This document shows, piece after piece, positions 37,765 to 46,865 of a stretch of 64,000 nucleotides of DNA (its first letter is position 1; each line of letters opens with the position of its first letter). This stretch comes from Bacteroidia bacterium (lineage in GTDB: Bacteria; Bacteroidota; Bacteroidia; B-17B0; Aurantibacillaceae). The position numbers and the translations under genes were made by a program. The stretch is taken from assembly GCA_016787895.1 (NCBI GenBank), contig JAEUTN010000008.1, positions 1-64,000 on the forward strand, given 5' to 3'. The notes under the pieces are model-generated. The model was given only the letters and a program-made list of their open reading frames with translations, did no database searches and was not told where the DNA came from.

Positions 37765-38199
37765 ATGAACAGCAAACAAGTAAAACATTTGCTTCAGCAA
37801 AAATCCAAAAATCTTTTTACGATTCCTCCGGACATGCTGGTGTTCGACGCCATACAATTGATGGTGGAAAAAAACCTGGGCTCCTTGCTGGTGGTGAAGG
37901 ACGGAAAGTTTGCCGGATTATTCACCGAAAGGGATTATACCCGTAAAGTGATTGTAAAGGGCCGCTCTTCCCGTGAAATCAGCGTGGGAGAAATCATGGA
38001 AACCCATCCCAGCACCATTACTTCAGAGGATAACATATCTGACTGCATGGCAAAAATGACAGGAGGTGTGCGTTATCTGCCGGTTTTGGACAATAACCAA
38101 TTGGTTGGGCTAGTTTCCATTGGCGACCTTGTGAAGTTTATTATCGAAGAACAGAAAAACATCATCGATAACCTCCAGGATTACATTACCAGACAGTAA
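37765..38199 (+). CDS. CBS-domain pair protein
   Basis: A 144-residue cytoplasmic protein made of two CBS domains (about 10-65 and 75-135): VFDAIQLMVEKNLGSLLVVKDGKFAGLFTERD and then ISDCMAKMTGGVRYLPVLDNNQLVGLVSIGD. Such stand-alone pairs bind adenine nucleotides and often sense energy state. No effector domain or obvious partner is adjacent. Confidence 0.92.
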   Translation: MNSKQVKHLLQQKSKNLFTIPPDMLVFDAIQLMVEKNLGSLLVVKDGKFAGLFTERDYTRKVIVKGRSSREISVGEIMETHPSTITSEDNISDCMAKMTGGVRYLPVLDNNQLVGLVSIGDLVKFIIEEQKNIIDNLQDYITRQ

Positions 38200-38217
38200 A
38201 TCGTTTAAAGAAGGCTC

Positions 38218-39138
38218 TTAATCCAGCTTTAGTGTGGTATTCCCTACCACTACTCCGTCGCAGGTAATTTCAATGATGTAAGTGCCGGGCACAAAATCGT
38301 CCATGCCTTCACAATAGGTGACCCCATCAATTTCAGCATTGGCGTAATTCAGGGTTTCTTTACCGGCAAAATACCCGCTGCTGTTGTCGAAGCGGAATTT
38401 ATAGGATTCATCGTAGCTTTTGGCCATTTCTTTTCCATCGGGCGTCATCACCCGCACGTACACCGTTTTTTCTCCTTTTTTCGCGATTTTATTTTCACCC
38501 AGGGTAAACGACACTTTGATTTTTTGGGCCCGCTTGGCTTTGGTGGTTTCAGTTTCTTTGGTGCCCGATTTTTTGAACGACACGGCTTTGGCCACCACAT
38601 TAAAACAATTTAATACCGAGCCTTTGGCGATGGTGGATTTCAGTTCTTCCTTTTCTTTGATCAATACGTTTTGCTTTTCTTTTTCCTCACCCAGCTTTTT
38701 AATCACGGTTTGTTTTTCCTCTTTCAGCTGAATGTTGAGCGTGTTCAATGAGTCGATGGTGTGCACATACCCTATCATGATGTTGCGCAGGGTTTCGGTT
38801 TCTTTTCTCAAACTCGCAATGGTCCTCGCGTCGTTTTTGTGTTTTTTGGCTTCCTCAATCAACTCCGCTATCCTGGCCTTTTTCTCCTCAATTTCCACCT
38901 GCATTTTGGCATCGGTGGTTTGCAGTTCTTCGTATTCTTTTTGAAGAACAATCAGGTCGGCCTGCACATTATCGCGCTCCACATATATTTTTTCGGTCAC
39001 CACTTTTTGTTCCACCAGTTTGTTTTTTTCCTTCCAGTACAACCAAAGCGCGTAGGCATTGGTACCCATGAGTAACACCACCATGGCCCATAAAATCAAA
39101 CCTCTTTGTTTGCGTTTTTCCTGTACTTGTTCTTCCAT
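38218..39138 (-). CDS. Membrane-anchored coiled-coil protein, hypothetical
   Basis: A 306-residue protein: short charged N-terminus, one membrane span (about residues 14-36), a long Lys/Glu-rich coiled coil (about 38-170) and a C-terminal beta-rich domain (VSFTLGENKIAKKGEKTVYVRVMTPDGK...). I know similar Bacteroidota proteins only as hypothetical. The topology suggests a periplasmic coiled coil with a terminal Ig-like domain. Divergent from the ComF gene. Confidence 0.75.
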   Translation of the reverse strand: MEEQVQEKRKQRGLILWAMVVLLMGTNAYALWLYWKEKNKLVEQKVVTEKIYVERDNVQADLIVLQKEYEELQTTDAKMQVEIEEKKARIAELIEEAKKHKNDARTIASLRKETETLRNIMIGYVHTIDSLNTLNIQLKEEKQTVIKKLGEEKEKQNVLIKEKEELKSTIAKGSVLNCFNVVAKAVSFKKSGTKETETTKAKRAQKIKVSFTLGENKIAKKGEKTVYVRVMTPDGKEMAKSYDESYKFRFDNSSGYFAGKETLNYANAEIDGVTYCEGMDDFVPGTYIIEITCDGVVVGNTTLKLD

Positions 39139-39143
39139 AGCGA

Positions 39144-39151
39144 CAAAAGTA
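39144..39151 (-). promoter_or_regulatory. -7 box (TACTTTTG) of the coiled-coil gene
   Basis: On the minus strand TACTTTTG fits TAnnTTTG and ends 5 bases before the ATG at 39138, in the divergent gap to the ComF gene. Confidence 0.45.
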
Positions 39152-39183
39152 AATCCAATAAAGTGTAAATTAGAACAAATTGT

Positions 39184-39882
39184 ATGGCACTTATCAACGA
39201 TTTTTTGTCATTAATTTACCCCAGGCATTGCCAGGCTTGCGGAATCCTTCTTTTTCCGCATGAACACAGCATTTGCCGACTCTGCCGATTACGTTTACCA
39301 AAAAGCGATTTCCACTTGCAGCCCGATAATCCCTTAACGCGCGCGCTGGGCGGAAGGGTTCCTCTGACACATAGCCTGTGTTTGTACCTGTTCGAAAAAA
39401 GCGGTAAAGTACAGCGCCTGGTGCACACCATCAAATACCACAAACACAAGGAACTGGCTGTGTTGCTTGGGGAAATGCTGGGTGAAGAAATCAAACCCCA
39501 CATAACTCAAACGGAATTTGACCTCCTTGTTCCCATTCCCTTGCATCCAAAAAAACTAAAAGAAAGGGGGTTTAATCAAAGCGAAGAATTTGCCAAAGGA
39601 CTTTCCAAATCTTTGGGTGTGCCCATTGAAACCGGACTTTTACAAAGGGCAAAAGCCTCGGCTACTCAAACCCGCAAAAAAAAATACCAACGCTGGGAAA
39701 ATGTGGAAGGCATCTTTGAACTGGTGAAAGAACCCGCCATAACACAGCAACACCTGCTGCTGGTGGACGATGTGGTGACCACAGGAGCCACCATTGATTC
39801 GGCCTGGCAGTGTTTAAAACACCTCGATGGCATAAAGGTTTCTGTAGCCTGTATCGCCTTTGCTAAACCCGGAAATTTTTAA
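39184..39882 (+). CDS. ComF-family phosphoribosyltransferase-like protein
   Basis: A 232-residue protein with an N-terminal zinc ribbon (Cys16, Cys19, Cys31, Cys34) and a C-terminal phosphoribosyltransferase fold with the PRPP motif LLVDDVVTTGATIDS. VPIPLHPKKLKERGFNQSE is the ComF signature. ComF proteins act in natural transformation in some bacteria, as helpers of ssDNA uptake; whether this organism is competent is not shown. It overlaps the convergent DCC gene by 4 bases. Confidence 0.92.
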   Translation: MALINDFLSLIYPRHCQACGILLFPHEHSICRLCRLRLPKSDFHLQPDNPLTRALGGRVPLTHSLCLYLFEKSGKVQRLVHTIKYHKHKELAVLLGEMLGEEIKPHITQTEFDLLVPIPLHPKKLKERGFNQSEEFAKGLSKSLGVPIETGLLQRAKASATQTRKKKYQRWENVEGIFELVKEPAITQQHLLLVDDVVTTGATIDSAWQCLKHLDGIKVSVACIAFAKPGNF

Positions 39883-40307
39883 GAGAGAAATCGGTCTTTT
39901 CTGAATCCTGCTATGTTCATACAGGCCTGCTGTAATCCAAACCACTTCATGCGTCTTTTGGCCACAAAGTCATACACGGGGTTACGCAAAAACGGAGGAA
40001 TGATGAGAAACACCTGCAACAAAGGCCAGAGCCCTTTCATGTAACCACTCAAACGCAAAGCCGCGCAGGATTTAATGTAGGCATTGTACCCCCGAATCAG
40101 CACCATACTGTCCTTGGTGGTTTTTAATTCGAAGTGTTTTATCAATTCCAAAGCAATGGGCGAATCCAAAGGCACAAAATTGAGTTCCTGTTTTTTCTCA
40201 CGTTTGAGGTAAAACTGTATCAGGTGATTGCACAAAGCGCATTCCCCATCATACATTAAGAGTGGTTGTTTGTTGAGCAGAACTTCGGTGATGTTGTTGG
40301 TTGCCAT
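39879..40307 (-). CDS. DCC-family thiol-disulfide oxidoreductase-like protein (DUF393)
   Basis: A 142-residue protein with the DCC motif YDGECALCNHLIQFY (Cys23 and Cys26) and the family's IRGYNAY and FLRNPVYDFVAKRR segments. The family has a predicted thioredoxin-like fold; its substrate is unknown. It shares one base with the stop of the upstream cytochrome-like lipoprotein gene, so the genes are translationally coupled. DCC proteins are often encoded near HTTM membrane proteins, one of which lies 4 kb upstream. Confidence 0.9.
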   Translation of the reverse strand: MATNNITEVLLNKQPLLMYDGECALCNHLIQFYLKREKKQELNFVPLDSPIALELIKHFELKTTKDSMVLIRGYNAYIKSCAALRLSGYMKGLWPLLQVFLIIPPFLRNPVYDFVAKRRMKWFGLQQACMNIAGFRKDRFLS

Positions 40308-41779
40308 TAAGGTCGTGGGTAAATAAAGTAGGGGTCAACGCTGAGTTCGTATTTATCGGGTAAAACCTTCATGGTGTTCAGGTCAATAAAATTCATAAAA
40401 CCGTTTCTTCCACTGCAGGCGCTGCTGTGATGAGGTGGAGCGCCTGAACTGAGAATGTTACGGGATAACACGTAAAGCAGCTTTTTGTTTTCATCGCAGG
40501 CGATGCCATGGGGTTGAAAACCGCATTTTATATGTTGCACGGCAAATGAAGCAGGATGAATGACACTTATAATGCCATGCGCCCCCTGAACCGTAACGGT
40601 ATCGTTGGTACAGGAAACAAAATACCGGTTGCTGGAAACGGAATAAATGACCTCCTGAGGATATACTCCTGTAGGCACAATGGCCGTTACAGATTGTGTG
40701 GTGAGATTAAACAACCGGAGCTCATTGGAGCGCTGACAGGTAATGGCCAGTGACTTAGCATCGGGACTCAGAATGATGTCGTGAGGATCGAGCGAAGGAG
40801 AAGAGCTCCAGGGAATTCCGTTCTCGAGTGAAAGTTCTTTCTTAACGCTGAAGGCCGTATCCAGCTCGGTGATGTAATTTCCTGTTTGAGCGGTGACGTA
40901 CATTTTATCTCCTTCCGCATTTAAACAAATGCCATGCGCGTTTGGAAATCCCGGTAAATAATGCAGGAGTTTGCGCTGTTCAAGATCCACCGCGCTTACT
41001 TTTCCGTTCAGGGTCCAGGATACACAATACGCGCGTTTGTTATCGTTTGAAATCACAAAAGTATTCCAGTCCAAAGCATCATCGTCGGTGTTGGAGGAGG
41101 TTCCGGCCGCAAAGGGACTTAATGGAATGGTGCCTATACTTTGGTCGGTTTCGCAGGAAAACTTTTGCATCACGTTATTATTTAAAAACACCACGTACCA
41201 ATACTTCCCGTCATGCGATACCCTCACCTGGTGAGGCGATTCAATGATCCCGCTTTTTGTTCCCACCTCTACATAACGCACGGGCAAACGGGTTTCGGCA
41301 TCAATCACTGTCACCACATCGCAGCCCTGATTCACGGCATAGAGTTTTTTTCGCTGTGGATGATCCGCCCACATCACATTTCCATTTTGATCAGCAGCAC
41401 CGGCATCAATCCAATTCATGATGAGTTTTACTTCCTCTTTACTCAAGGCTGGAGCATTAAGAGGCATCACGGGTTGATTTTGTAAACCCAGATCAGAATA
41501 GGTATTGATAAAATAACAAAGCGGAGAAAACTTGCTGCTGTAAGGTATCACCGAAGATCCGCTGTTGCCGCCTTTGAATAAACTTTGCCAGGTCTCCAGA
41601 TTTAAGCCTGCAGCAGCCTGAGCACTTTGAGAATTATGACAACCCGAAACCGCGCAACGTTGTGTGATGATACGACCTACTTCAGTGGGGTAATCGCCAT
41701 ACACCAGGGGAGCCGATGTTTTGGTGCAGGAAACAGCCAACAGCAGAATCACAAAGCCATAAACGGTAAGGCGGTTCAT
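40307..41779 (-). CDS. Lipoprotein with cytochrome c-like domain and YVTN beta-propeller
   Basis: A 490-residue lipoprotein precursor (lipobox LLAVSC, Cys18). Near the N-terminus the sequence RCAVSGCHNS has Cys42-x4-Cys47-His48, an unusual spacing for c-type heme; the following PLCYFINTY...MPLNAPALSKEEVKLIMNWIDAGA matches the planctomycete-type cytochrome c (PSCyt1) pattern with a distal Met. The remainder is a YVTN/lactonase-type seven-bladed propeller (YAVNQGCDVVTVIDAETRLPVRYVEVG, AHGICLNAEGDKMYVTAQTGNYITELD and others). Its ATG overlaps the stop of the upstream FG-GAP gene by four bases. Role in redox or surface binding is inferred. Confidence 0.82.
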   Translation of the reverse strand: MNRLTVYGFVILLLAVSCTKTSAPLVYGDYPTEVGRIITQRCAVSGCHNSQSAQAAAGLNLETWQSLFKGGNSGSSVIPYSSKFSPLCYFINTYSDLGLQNQPVMPLNAPALSKEEVKLIMNWIDAGAADQNGNVMWADHPQRKKLYAVNQGCDVVTVIDAETRLPVRYVEVGTKSGIIESPHQVRVSHDGKYWYVVFLNNNVMQKFSCETDQSIGTIPLSPFAAGTSSNTDDDALDWNTFVISNDNKRAYCVSWTLNGKVSAVDLEQRKLLHYLPGFPNAHGICLNAEGDKMYVTAQTGNYITELDTAFSVKKELSLENGIPWSSSPSLDPHDIILSPDAKSLAITCQRSNELRLFNLTTQSVTAIVPTGVYPQEVIYSVSSNRYFVSCTNDTVTVQGAHGIISVIHPASFAVQHIKCGFQPHGIACDENKKLLYVLSRNILSSGAPPHHSSACSGRNGFMNFIDLNTMKVLPDKYELSVDPYFIYPRP

Positions 41780-44028
41780 TCGGACTTAAGGCACTTTTTG
41801 TAAACAGTTCGTTGGGTGGATTTGTTTTGTATGTGTACAGCCAAAAGGTAAAGGCCGGCAGGAAGGTCACTCACCTCCACCGTAAATTCATTTGATACCG
41901 CTATGGTTTCCTGTAATTCACGTCCACTCATGTCGTAAATCTTCACATTGGCTTTTTCAAATTCAAGCGCGTTCAAACTCACGTTCAACTGTGTTGAGCA
42001 GGGATTGGGGAACACGGTAACTTTTTGCTCCAGGCTTAAACCATCCACTTCCTGCAAATTCACAAAAGGCGAGGCTGAAGAGAAAAAACTCAATCCTCCA
42101 CCCGCATTGCCCAAAAACAAATCCCTTTTGCCATCGTTGTTTACATCCACAAAAAACGGAGCCGATTGTGCCCCTTCGTTGTAATTGTTCACGCTGGCAT
42201 TTACCAGCACAAAGTTCTGTGAAAGGTTCGCCGGCACATCGTAATAATACACGTTGCCGCTAATGGAGCCTACCAATAATTTGGTGCCGTTTCCATCATT
42301 AAAAAAATACGGTATGGCATAACCATCAATGCCATAAATACTGGGGTTGCCCTGCACATTTACATTTCCGAAGGTATTGCTGATTAAACTGAACGCGGGC
42401 ACAGCGGAAGTTCCTGTATTCCGGTAATAGGCTATCCTGCCGTTTTTCATGCCAATCAGCAGGTCCAGTTTCCCGTCCTGATTTATGTCGAAAAGTTGGG
42501 GCGCCGCTTCCGCCGAAATGGTAGTAAAACCAAAGGGATTATTTTTAAAGATGCTAAAATTGCATGGATTGCCCGCCCCTGCGGTATTTTCCAACCAGTG
42601 AATTTGCCCGGTGGAATTTCCCATGATAAGGTCCTGGTCCCCATCGTTGTCAATATCTCCCGCCGTAGGCATGAGGTGAAATAAACTTTGGGCCGATAGA
42701 CCGGCGTAATCCTGGGTGATCAAAGAAAAAACAGGTTGGGCCGTTGTGCCGATGTTTCTGTAAAGCGTGAGCCGGCTCACCAGTGTGTTGCCTGTGTAAA
42801 ACCCATAGGTGCCCAGCAACAGGTCGGGTTTGCCATCGGCATTTTCATCCATAACAAGTGGAAAAGCATTTTGCCCCACTTCTATCATCTCCTCCTGCAA
42901 AAAATTATTTTTTACAAATTGAAAGTTCACTGTGGGTGTAAGGGAAGTGTTGTTGTAATACCAAACACTTTTGTAATTCTCACTTCCAAAAGCACTGGGT
43001 GTTGCAATCAGGTCTTTTTTGTTATCTCCGTCCACATCCACATAATAGGCGCAGGGAAAAATATTGAGTTTAATTCTGGTGGTGTTGTTTTTCGCCGGAA
43101 AATTCGGGTACATCATGGTGGTATCCCCAATGAACGCGGCAGAGGAATCTCCGTTGTTTAGCGCGAATTGCACATGGTTGCAGGAAATATCACCCAGTAT
43201 AAGGTCCTTATCTCTGTCGTTGTCGCTATCCAAACAGGTGATGCAGGAGCCGGCATGGTAGGTTTTACCATCCACCTTGATGCTGTTTCCATATACCGGG
43301 GGAATGGGCAGGCATTGGTTTAAACTGATGGCGCAGGAACTCTCAGAAAATTTTCCCCAGCAGTAATCCACATAATCAAACACCAAACTGTCGCAGTGGT
43401 TGTACAGTTCCTTGCTTTGGTTTTGGTGATATTCCAAAAACACCCCCTGGGAGGAAAAACTCAGAATATCCAGATCCCCATCGTTGTCAACATCGGTAAT
43501 GCCCGGCACGCCAACCGGACTGGCGTAAATATTGCCCAGAAAAGGAGTGGAAGTAGGATTGTAATCAGAGAGCAAAATGTTTTTAAAAAGCACAAAGTTT
43601 ATGGGATTGGCTGCGCTGCCTTCGTTGCGAAATACCTTAATGCCGGAATTGGTGGAACAGAAAAGATCCTCCCGGCCATCACAATTGTAATCGTAAAACA
43701 CCGCCCAGTTGTACACGGTTGGAAAATAATAACTGAGCTCAGGGGCATAACTGTACGTAGTTGTTCCCGCGGGACCCGTTTTTATAAAACAGCGAAAACG
43801 CCCGGTGTTAATGTGATTCACCCGGTCGTACAGCACCAGGTCCTTCACCCCATCGTAATTCACATCCAGGTTAGAAGCGTTGGAATAATTAATGCCATTG
43901 GCCCAGGGCATTTTCAAGGTTTTTCCGTTTTCAATCACAGCAATGGTATCTCTGGCCGTAGCCAATTGCTGTGTAAAGCCTGTTAAGGGAAGCAGGAAAA
44001 ATAAAAGTGCGATTAAAAACACGGGCAT
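41776..44028 (-). CDS. Secreted FG-GAP/VCBS repeat protein with T9SS sorting domain
   Basis: A 750-residue secreted protein with a signal peptide (MPVFLIALLFFLLPLTGFTQ) and at least nine calcium-binding FG-GAP motifs (DVDNDGDLDIL, DIDNDGDQDLIMG, DINQDGKLDLLIG, DVNNDGKRDLFLG and others) forming a propeller. It ends in a T9SS type A domain (VTVFPNPCSTQ...YDMSGRELQ...LPAGLYLLAV). Likely a cell-surface or released binding protein. It is the first gene of a coupled operon with the cytochrome-like lipoprotein and DCC gene. Confidence 0.9.
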   Translation of the reverse strand: MPVFLIALLFFLLPLTGFTQQLATARDTIAVIENGKTLKMPWANGINYSNASNLDVNYDGVKDLVLYDRVNHINTGRFRCFIKTGPAGTTTYSYAPELSYYFPTVYNWAVFYDYNCDGREDLFCSTNSGIKVFRNEGSAANPINFVLFKNILLSDYNPTSTPFLGNIYASPVGVPGITDVDNDGDLDILSFSSQGVFLEYHQNQSKELYNHCDSLVFDYVDYCWGKFSESSCAISLNQCLPIPPVYGNSIKVDGKTYHAGSCITCLDSDNDRDKDLILGDISCNHVQFALNNGDSSAAFIGDTTMMYPNFPAKNNTTRIKLNIFPCAYYVDVDGDNKKDLIATPSAFGSENYKSVWYYNNTSLTPTVNFQFVKNNFLQEEMIEVGQNAFPLVMDENADGKPDLLLGTYGFYTGNTLVSRLTLYRNIGTTAQPVFSLITQDYAGLSAQSLFHLMPTAGDIDNDGDQDLIMGNSTGQIHWLENTAGAGNPCNFSIFKNNPFGFTTISAEAAPQLFDINQDGKLDLLIGMKNGRIAYYRNTGTSAVPAFSLISNTFGNVNVQGNPSIYGIDGYAIPYFFNDGNGTKLLVGSISGNVYYYDVPANLSQNFVLVNASVNNYNEGAQSAPFFVDVNNDGKRDLFLGNAGGGLSFFSSASPFVNLQEVDGLSLEQKVTVFPNPCSTQLNVSLNALEFEKANVKIYDMSGRELQETIAVSNEFTVEVSDLPAGLYLLAVHIQNKSTQRTVYKKCLKSE

Positions 44029-44184
44029 TAAACAAATTTACTCAATAATCCCCTTCCATAAAGGGTTTTGAGGGATACAAAGTCAAAAAATGCATAAAAT
44101 CAGCAGCCCAATTGAAGTCCCTCCGGCTTCCCGGTTTGCGGCACCCTCCCGGAGTTTCAATTTTTCCTTTACTTTTAGGTTCTC

Positions 44185-45048
44185 GTGCAAAGCCTCACTG
44201 CCATAAGCAATCGTTTTTTTAGTCCGCGGTTTATCCGTTCCAACCTCTGGTTCAAACGTTTGCTGTATGGGTTTTTGCTGTATAAAAGTTTGCACTGGAA
44301 TTATTACTTCGATTTTTTGTTTGCCGATGACGCGGTTCTTTTTCCAAAGTATACAGGTATTGGGTGGTTCAAGGACCTGGCCTTTTTGCTGCTGCACTAC
44401 CCCGGCGATGCCTTATCGCGGGTGTTTATTTTTACCGTGTTTTTTATTTCTGCCTACCGTTTGTTTTTTCGCTCGCACTTTTGGATGTTGTCTTTTTTCC
44501 TCGACCTCATCCTTTGGTTTTTGGTGCTGAACCTTCACAACAAAATGTACACCGGCCTCAGCGGAGGTAATATGCTGCTCAATCAACTCCTCCTGTTCGC
44601 GTGTTTTATTAATAAACACAGTCCCGAGGGCGAGGGGCGGCTTCATGAGCTCCGTTTATTTTTGCAAAATATGGCCATTTTGTTTCTTCAGGTGCAGGTG
44701 ATGCTGTTGTATTTTATCTCTGCCCTCTCTAAACTGGGCTATGTGGCCTGGCTCGATGGCTCGGCCATACAACAAATTCTCATGATTGATCACTTCTCCG
44801 CCTTGCATTTACCCGCGCGCAACCTGTTTTTTTCCTTTTTTATTGTATTGATTTCTTACGCGGTACTGGCCTTTCAGCTGAGTTTTCCTTTTATGGTGTG
44901 GTGGGAAAAAGGCAAGCGGTACTTTCTGCTATTTGGTATTGGTATGCACCTGTATATCGCGTTTTTTATGGGCCTCCCCGACTTTGCTTTTATCATGCTA
45001 TTGGGGTATTTGTATTTTTGGCCGAGGCGTGAAGTTGTAAATTCTTAG
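44185..45048 (+). CDS. HTTM-like multi-spanning membrane protein
   Basis: A 287-residue membrane protein with about six to seven spans. The arrangement (SLHWNYYFDFLFADDAVLFP, GGNMLLNQLLLFACF, YFISALSKLGYVAWLDGSAIQQIL, FGIGMHLYIAFFMGLPDFAFIMLLGYLYF) resembles the HTTM domain of vitamin K-dependent gamma-carboxylase relatives, though it is shorter than the eukaryotic enzyme. The start codon is GTG at 44185. It is divergent from the FG-GAP operon, which contains a DCC protein, the usual companion of HTTM proteins. Substrate unknown. Confidence 0.7.
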   Translation: MQSLTAISNRFFSPRFIRSNLWFKRLLYGFLLYKSLHWNYYFDFLFADDAVLFPKYTGIGWFKDLAFLLLHYPGDALSRVFIFTVFFISAYRLFFRSHFWMLSFFLDLILWFLVLNLHNKMYTGLSGGNMLLNQLLLFACFINKHSPEGEGRLHELRLFLQNMAILFLQVQVMLLYFISALSKLGYVAWLDGSAIQQILMIDHFSALHLPARNLFFSFFIVLISYAVLAFQLSFPFMVWWEKGKRYFLLFGIGMHLYIAFFMGLPDFAFIMLLGYLYFWPRREVVNS

Positions 45049-45769
45049 TTTTATTTGGGCGCCTTGCTTCGCAGGCCAATGCATACTTTGGTTTGCCTGC
45101 TCGCAACCGGGCTGCTACGGGCTCGCTGTCGCTCGGCTTTTTTTGTTTCGGTTACGCCTTCAACAAAAAAGAGCTAAACCCTTCGCATCCCTGGCGCGGG
45201 TTCTGAATTGCCTACCGCACTAGCTTGCTCATCCCGATAGCCATCGGGACCACCGGATGTTTGCCGTCATCCGGGGCGCGGGGCGCGGGCGCGAGCGCGG
45301 GATGGTGCAAATTATAAATCCCTGTCACGTCGAGCCCGCCTGAGAATGCCCCCCAAGATCCTTCACTGCGTTCAGGATGACAAATGCTTTGTGTCATGCT
45401 GACGGCCTGCCCTGAGCCCTTGCGCTGAGCCCTTGCCCTGAGCGGAGCTTCAGCGGAGTCGAAGGGTAGGCGAAGTGTTGTCGAAGCACCAAGCTTCTAA
45501 ACTTTTATACCTTCTAAACTTTACAAACCTTCTAAACCAAATAACCATTCGTGAAATTTTGCCTCTCTTCGTGTAATTAGTGCAACCCGATGGCTATCGG
45601 GTCGTGGCTTCCTCTAGGCACACAGAAACTTCATTCGTGTAATTCTGCCTCTCTTCGTGAAACCCGATAGCTATCGGGTGGTGAAATTAGTGGCTTCCTC
45701 TAGGCACACAGAACCTTCAAACTTTCTAAACCTTTAAACTTTTCTCCTTTTTTTAGTATCTTCGCCCCC
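45049..45769 (+). repeat. Repeat-rich intergenic region upstream of prfB
   Basis: No plausible gene is present in these ~720 bases. The stretch holds a palindrome with 6-bp arms CCCGAT/ATCGGG at 45232-45249, 45585-45602 and 45662-45679. It also has several near-copies of a tract reading CATTCGTGTAATTCTGCC (for example from 45630), and a G+C-richer part (45350-45490) with CTGAGCGGAG/TTCAGGATGACA motifs, which I know as common dispersed intergenic repeats in Bacteroidota. A GGGCTCGCTGTCGCTCGGC tract is at about 45119. These are likely REP-like or miniature dispersed elements. Confidence 0.75.
45757..45764 (+). promoter_or_regulatory. -7-like box (TATCTTCG) before prfB
   Basis: TATCTTCG is one base off TAnnTTTG and ends 5 bases before the prfB ATG at 45770. 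Confidence 0.4.
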
Positions 45770-46865
45770 ATGTTTACACAAGAGCAACTAAAAGACTTGA
45801 ACGATCGCAGCCGCGAGTTGAGGGGGTTTCTTTGACTACGATAAAAAGAAACACGATTTAGAATTACTGGAAGAAAAAACCCTTGACCCCAACTTCTGGA
45901 ACGATTCAAAAAAGGCAGAGGGAATTTTAAATGAAGTCAAACAGGTAAAAACCTGGACCGAAGGCTATGAATCCCTCATGCGCCAAATGGACGACCTCAA
46001 CACCCTTTACGAATTTTTTAAAAGCGGCGACGCCACCGAAGCCGAAACCGAAGCCGAATTCAAAAAAGCCGAACACAAACTCGAGGAAATTGAATTTAAA
46101 AACATGCTGCGCGGGGAAGAAGATCCGCTTAATTGTGTGTTGCAAATCAACGCCGGAGCCGGTGGCACCGAAAGTTGCGACTGGGCCAGCATGCTCATGC
46201 GTATGTACATGATGTGGGCCGAAAAACAAGGTTACAAAGTAAAAGAACTCGACCTTAACCCCGGTGATGTGGCCGGCATCAAATCGGTGTCCTTGGAAAT
46301 TGAAGGGGAATTTGCCTATGGGTATTTAAAAGGCGAAAATGGGGTACACCGCCTCGTGCGCATTTCTCCATTTGATGCCAATGCCAAACGCCACACGTCT
46401 TTTGCATCGGTATACGTGTACCCGGTTATCGACGATACCATAGAAATCGACATCAAACCGGCGGACATTGAAATTGCCACTTCCCGAAGCGGAGGCGCCG
46501 GAGGACAAAACGTAAACAAGGTAGAAAGTAAAGTACAAATCACACATAAACCCACGGGCATTGTGGTGGTGTGTCAGGTGGAACGTTCGCAGCTGGGCAA
46601 CCGCCAACTGGCTATGCAAATGCTGCGCTCGCAATTGTACGAACTGGAAATGCGCAAACGCAACGAAAGCAAAAAAGCCGTTGAGGACAGCAAGATGAAA
46701 ATTGAATGGGGCTCGCAAATCCGCTCTTATGTATTGCATCCTTATAAAATGGTGAACGACCACCGCTCCGAACTCAAAATCACAAATGCGGAAGCCGTTC
46801 TCAACGGGGACCTGGATGAACTCATCAAGAATTATTTGATGCAATTTGGGGGGGTTAAAAAATAG
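45770..46865 (+). CDS. prfB: Peptide chain release factor 2, with programmed +1 frameshift
   Basis: Release factor 2 recognises UAA and UGA stops and triggers peptide release. The gene begins ATG TTT ACA CAA at 45770, reads 21 codons to an in-frame TGA at 45833-45835, and continues in the +1 frame (45834 onward) as [19 protein letters not shown], giving about 364 residues. The main frame carries the anticodon-like SPF tripeptide (RISPF) and the catalytic GGQ ([11 protein letters not shown], near residue 245). A long continuous frame starting at the internal ATG 45978 is only the C-terminal part. The neighbours are repeat DNA, so the gene is probably monocistronic. Confidence 0.96.
45821..45836 (+). 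promoter_or_regulatory. prfB +1 frameshift signal
   Basis: The sequence AGGGGG-TTT-CTT-TGA-C has all elements of the RF2 autoregulatory frameshift: an internal Shine-Dalgarno-like hexamer (45821-45826), three bases of spacing, the slippery CTT codon (45830-45832) and a TGA followed by C. When RF2 is scarce, the ribosome slips forward one base at CTT and makes full-length RF2. Confidence 0.95.

Noticed and set aside
45770..45977. prfB looked like a pseudogene because of an early TGA (45833-45835).
   Set aside because: All elements of the conserved RF2 +1 frameshift are present and the frame continues with conserved sequence, so it is a programmed event.
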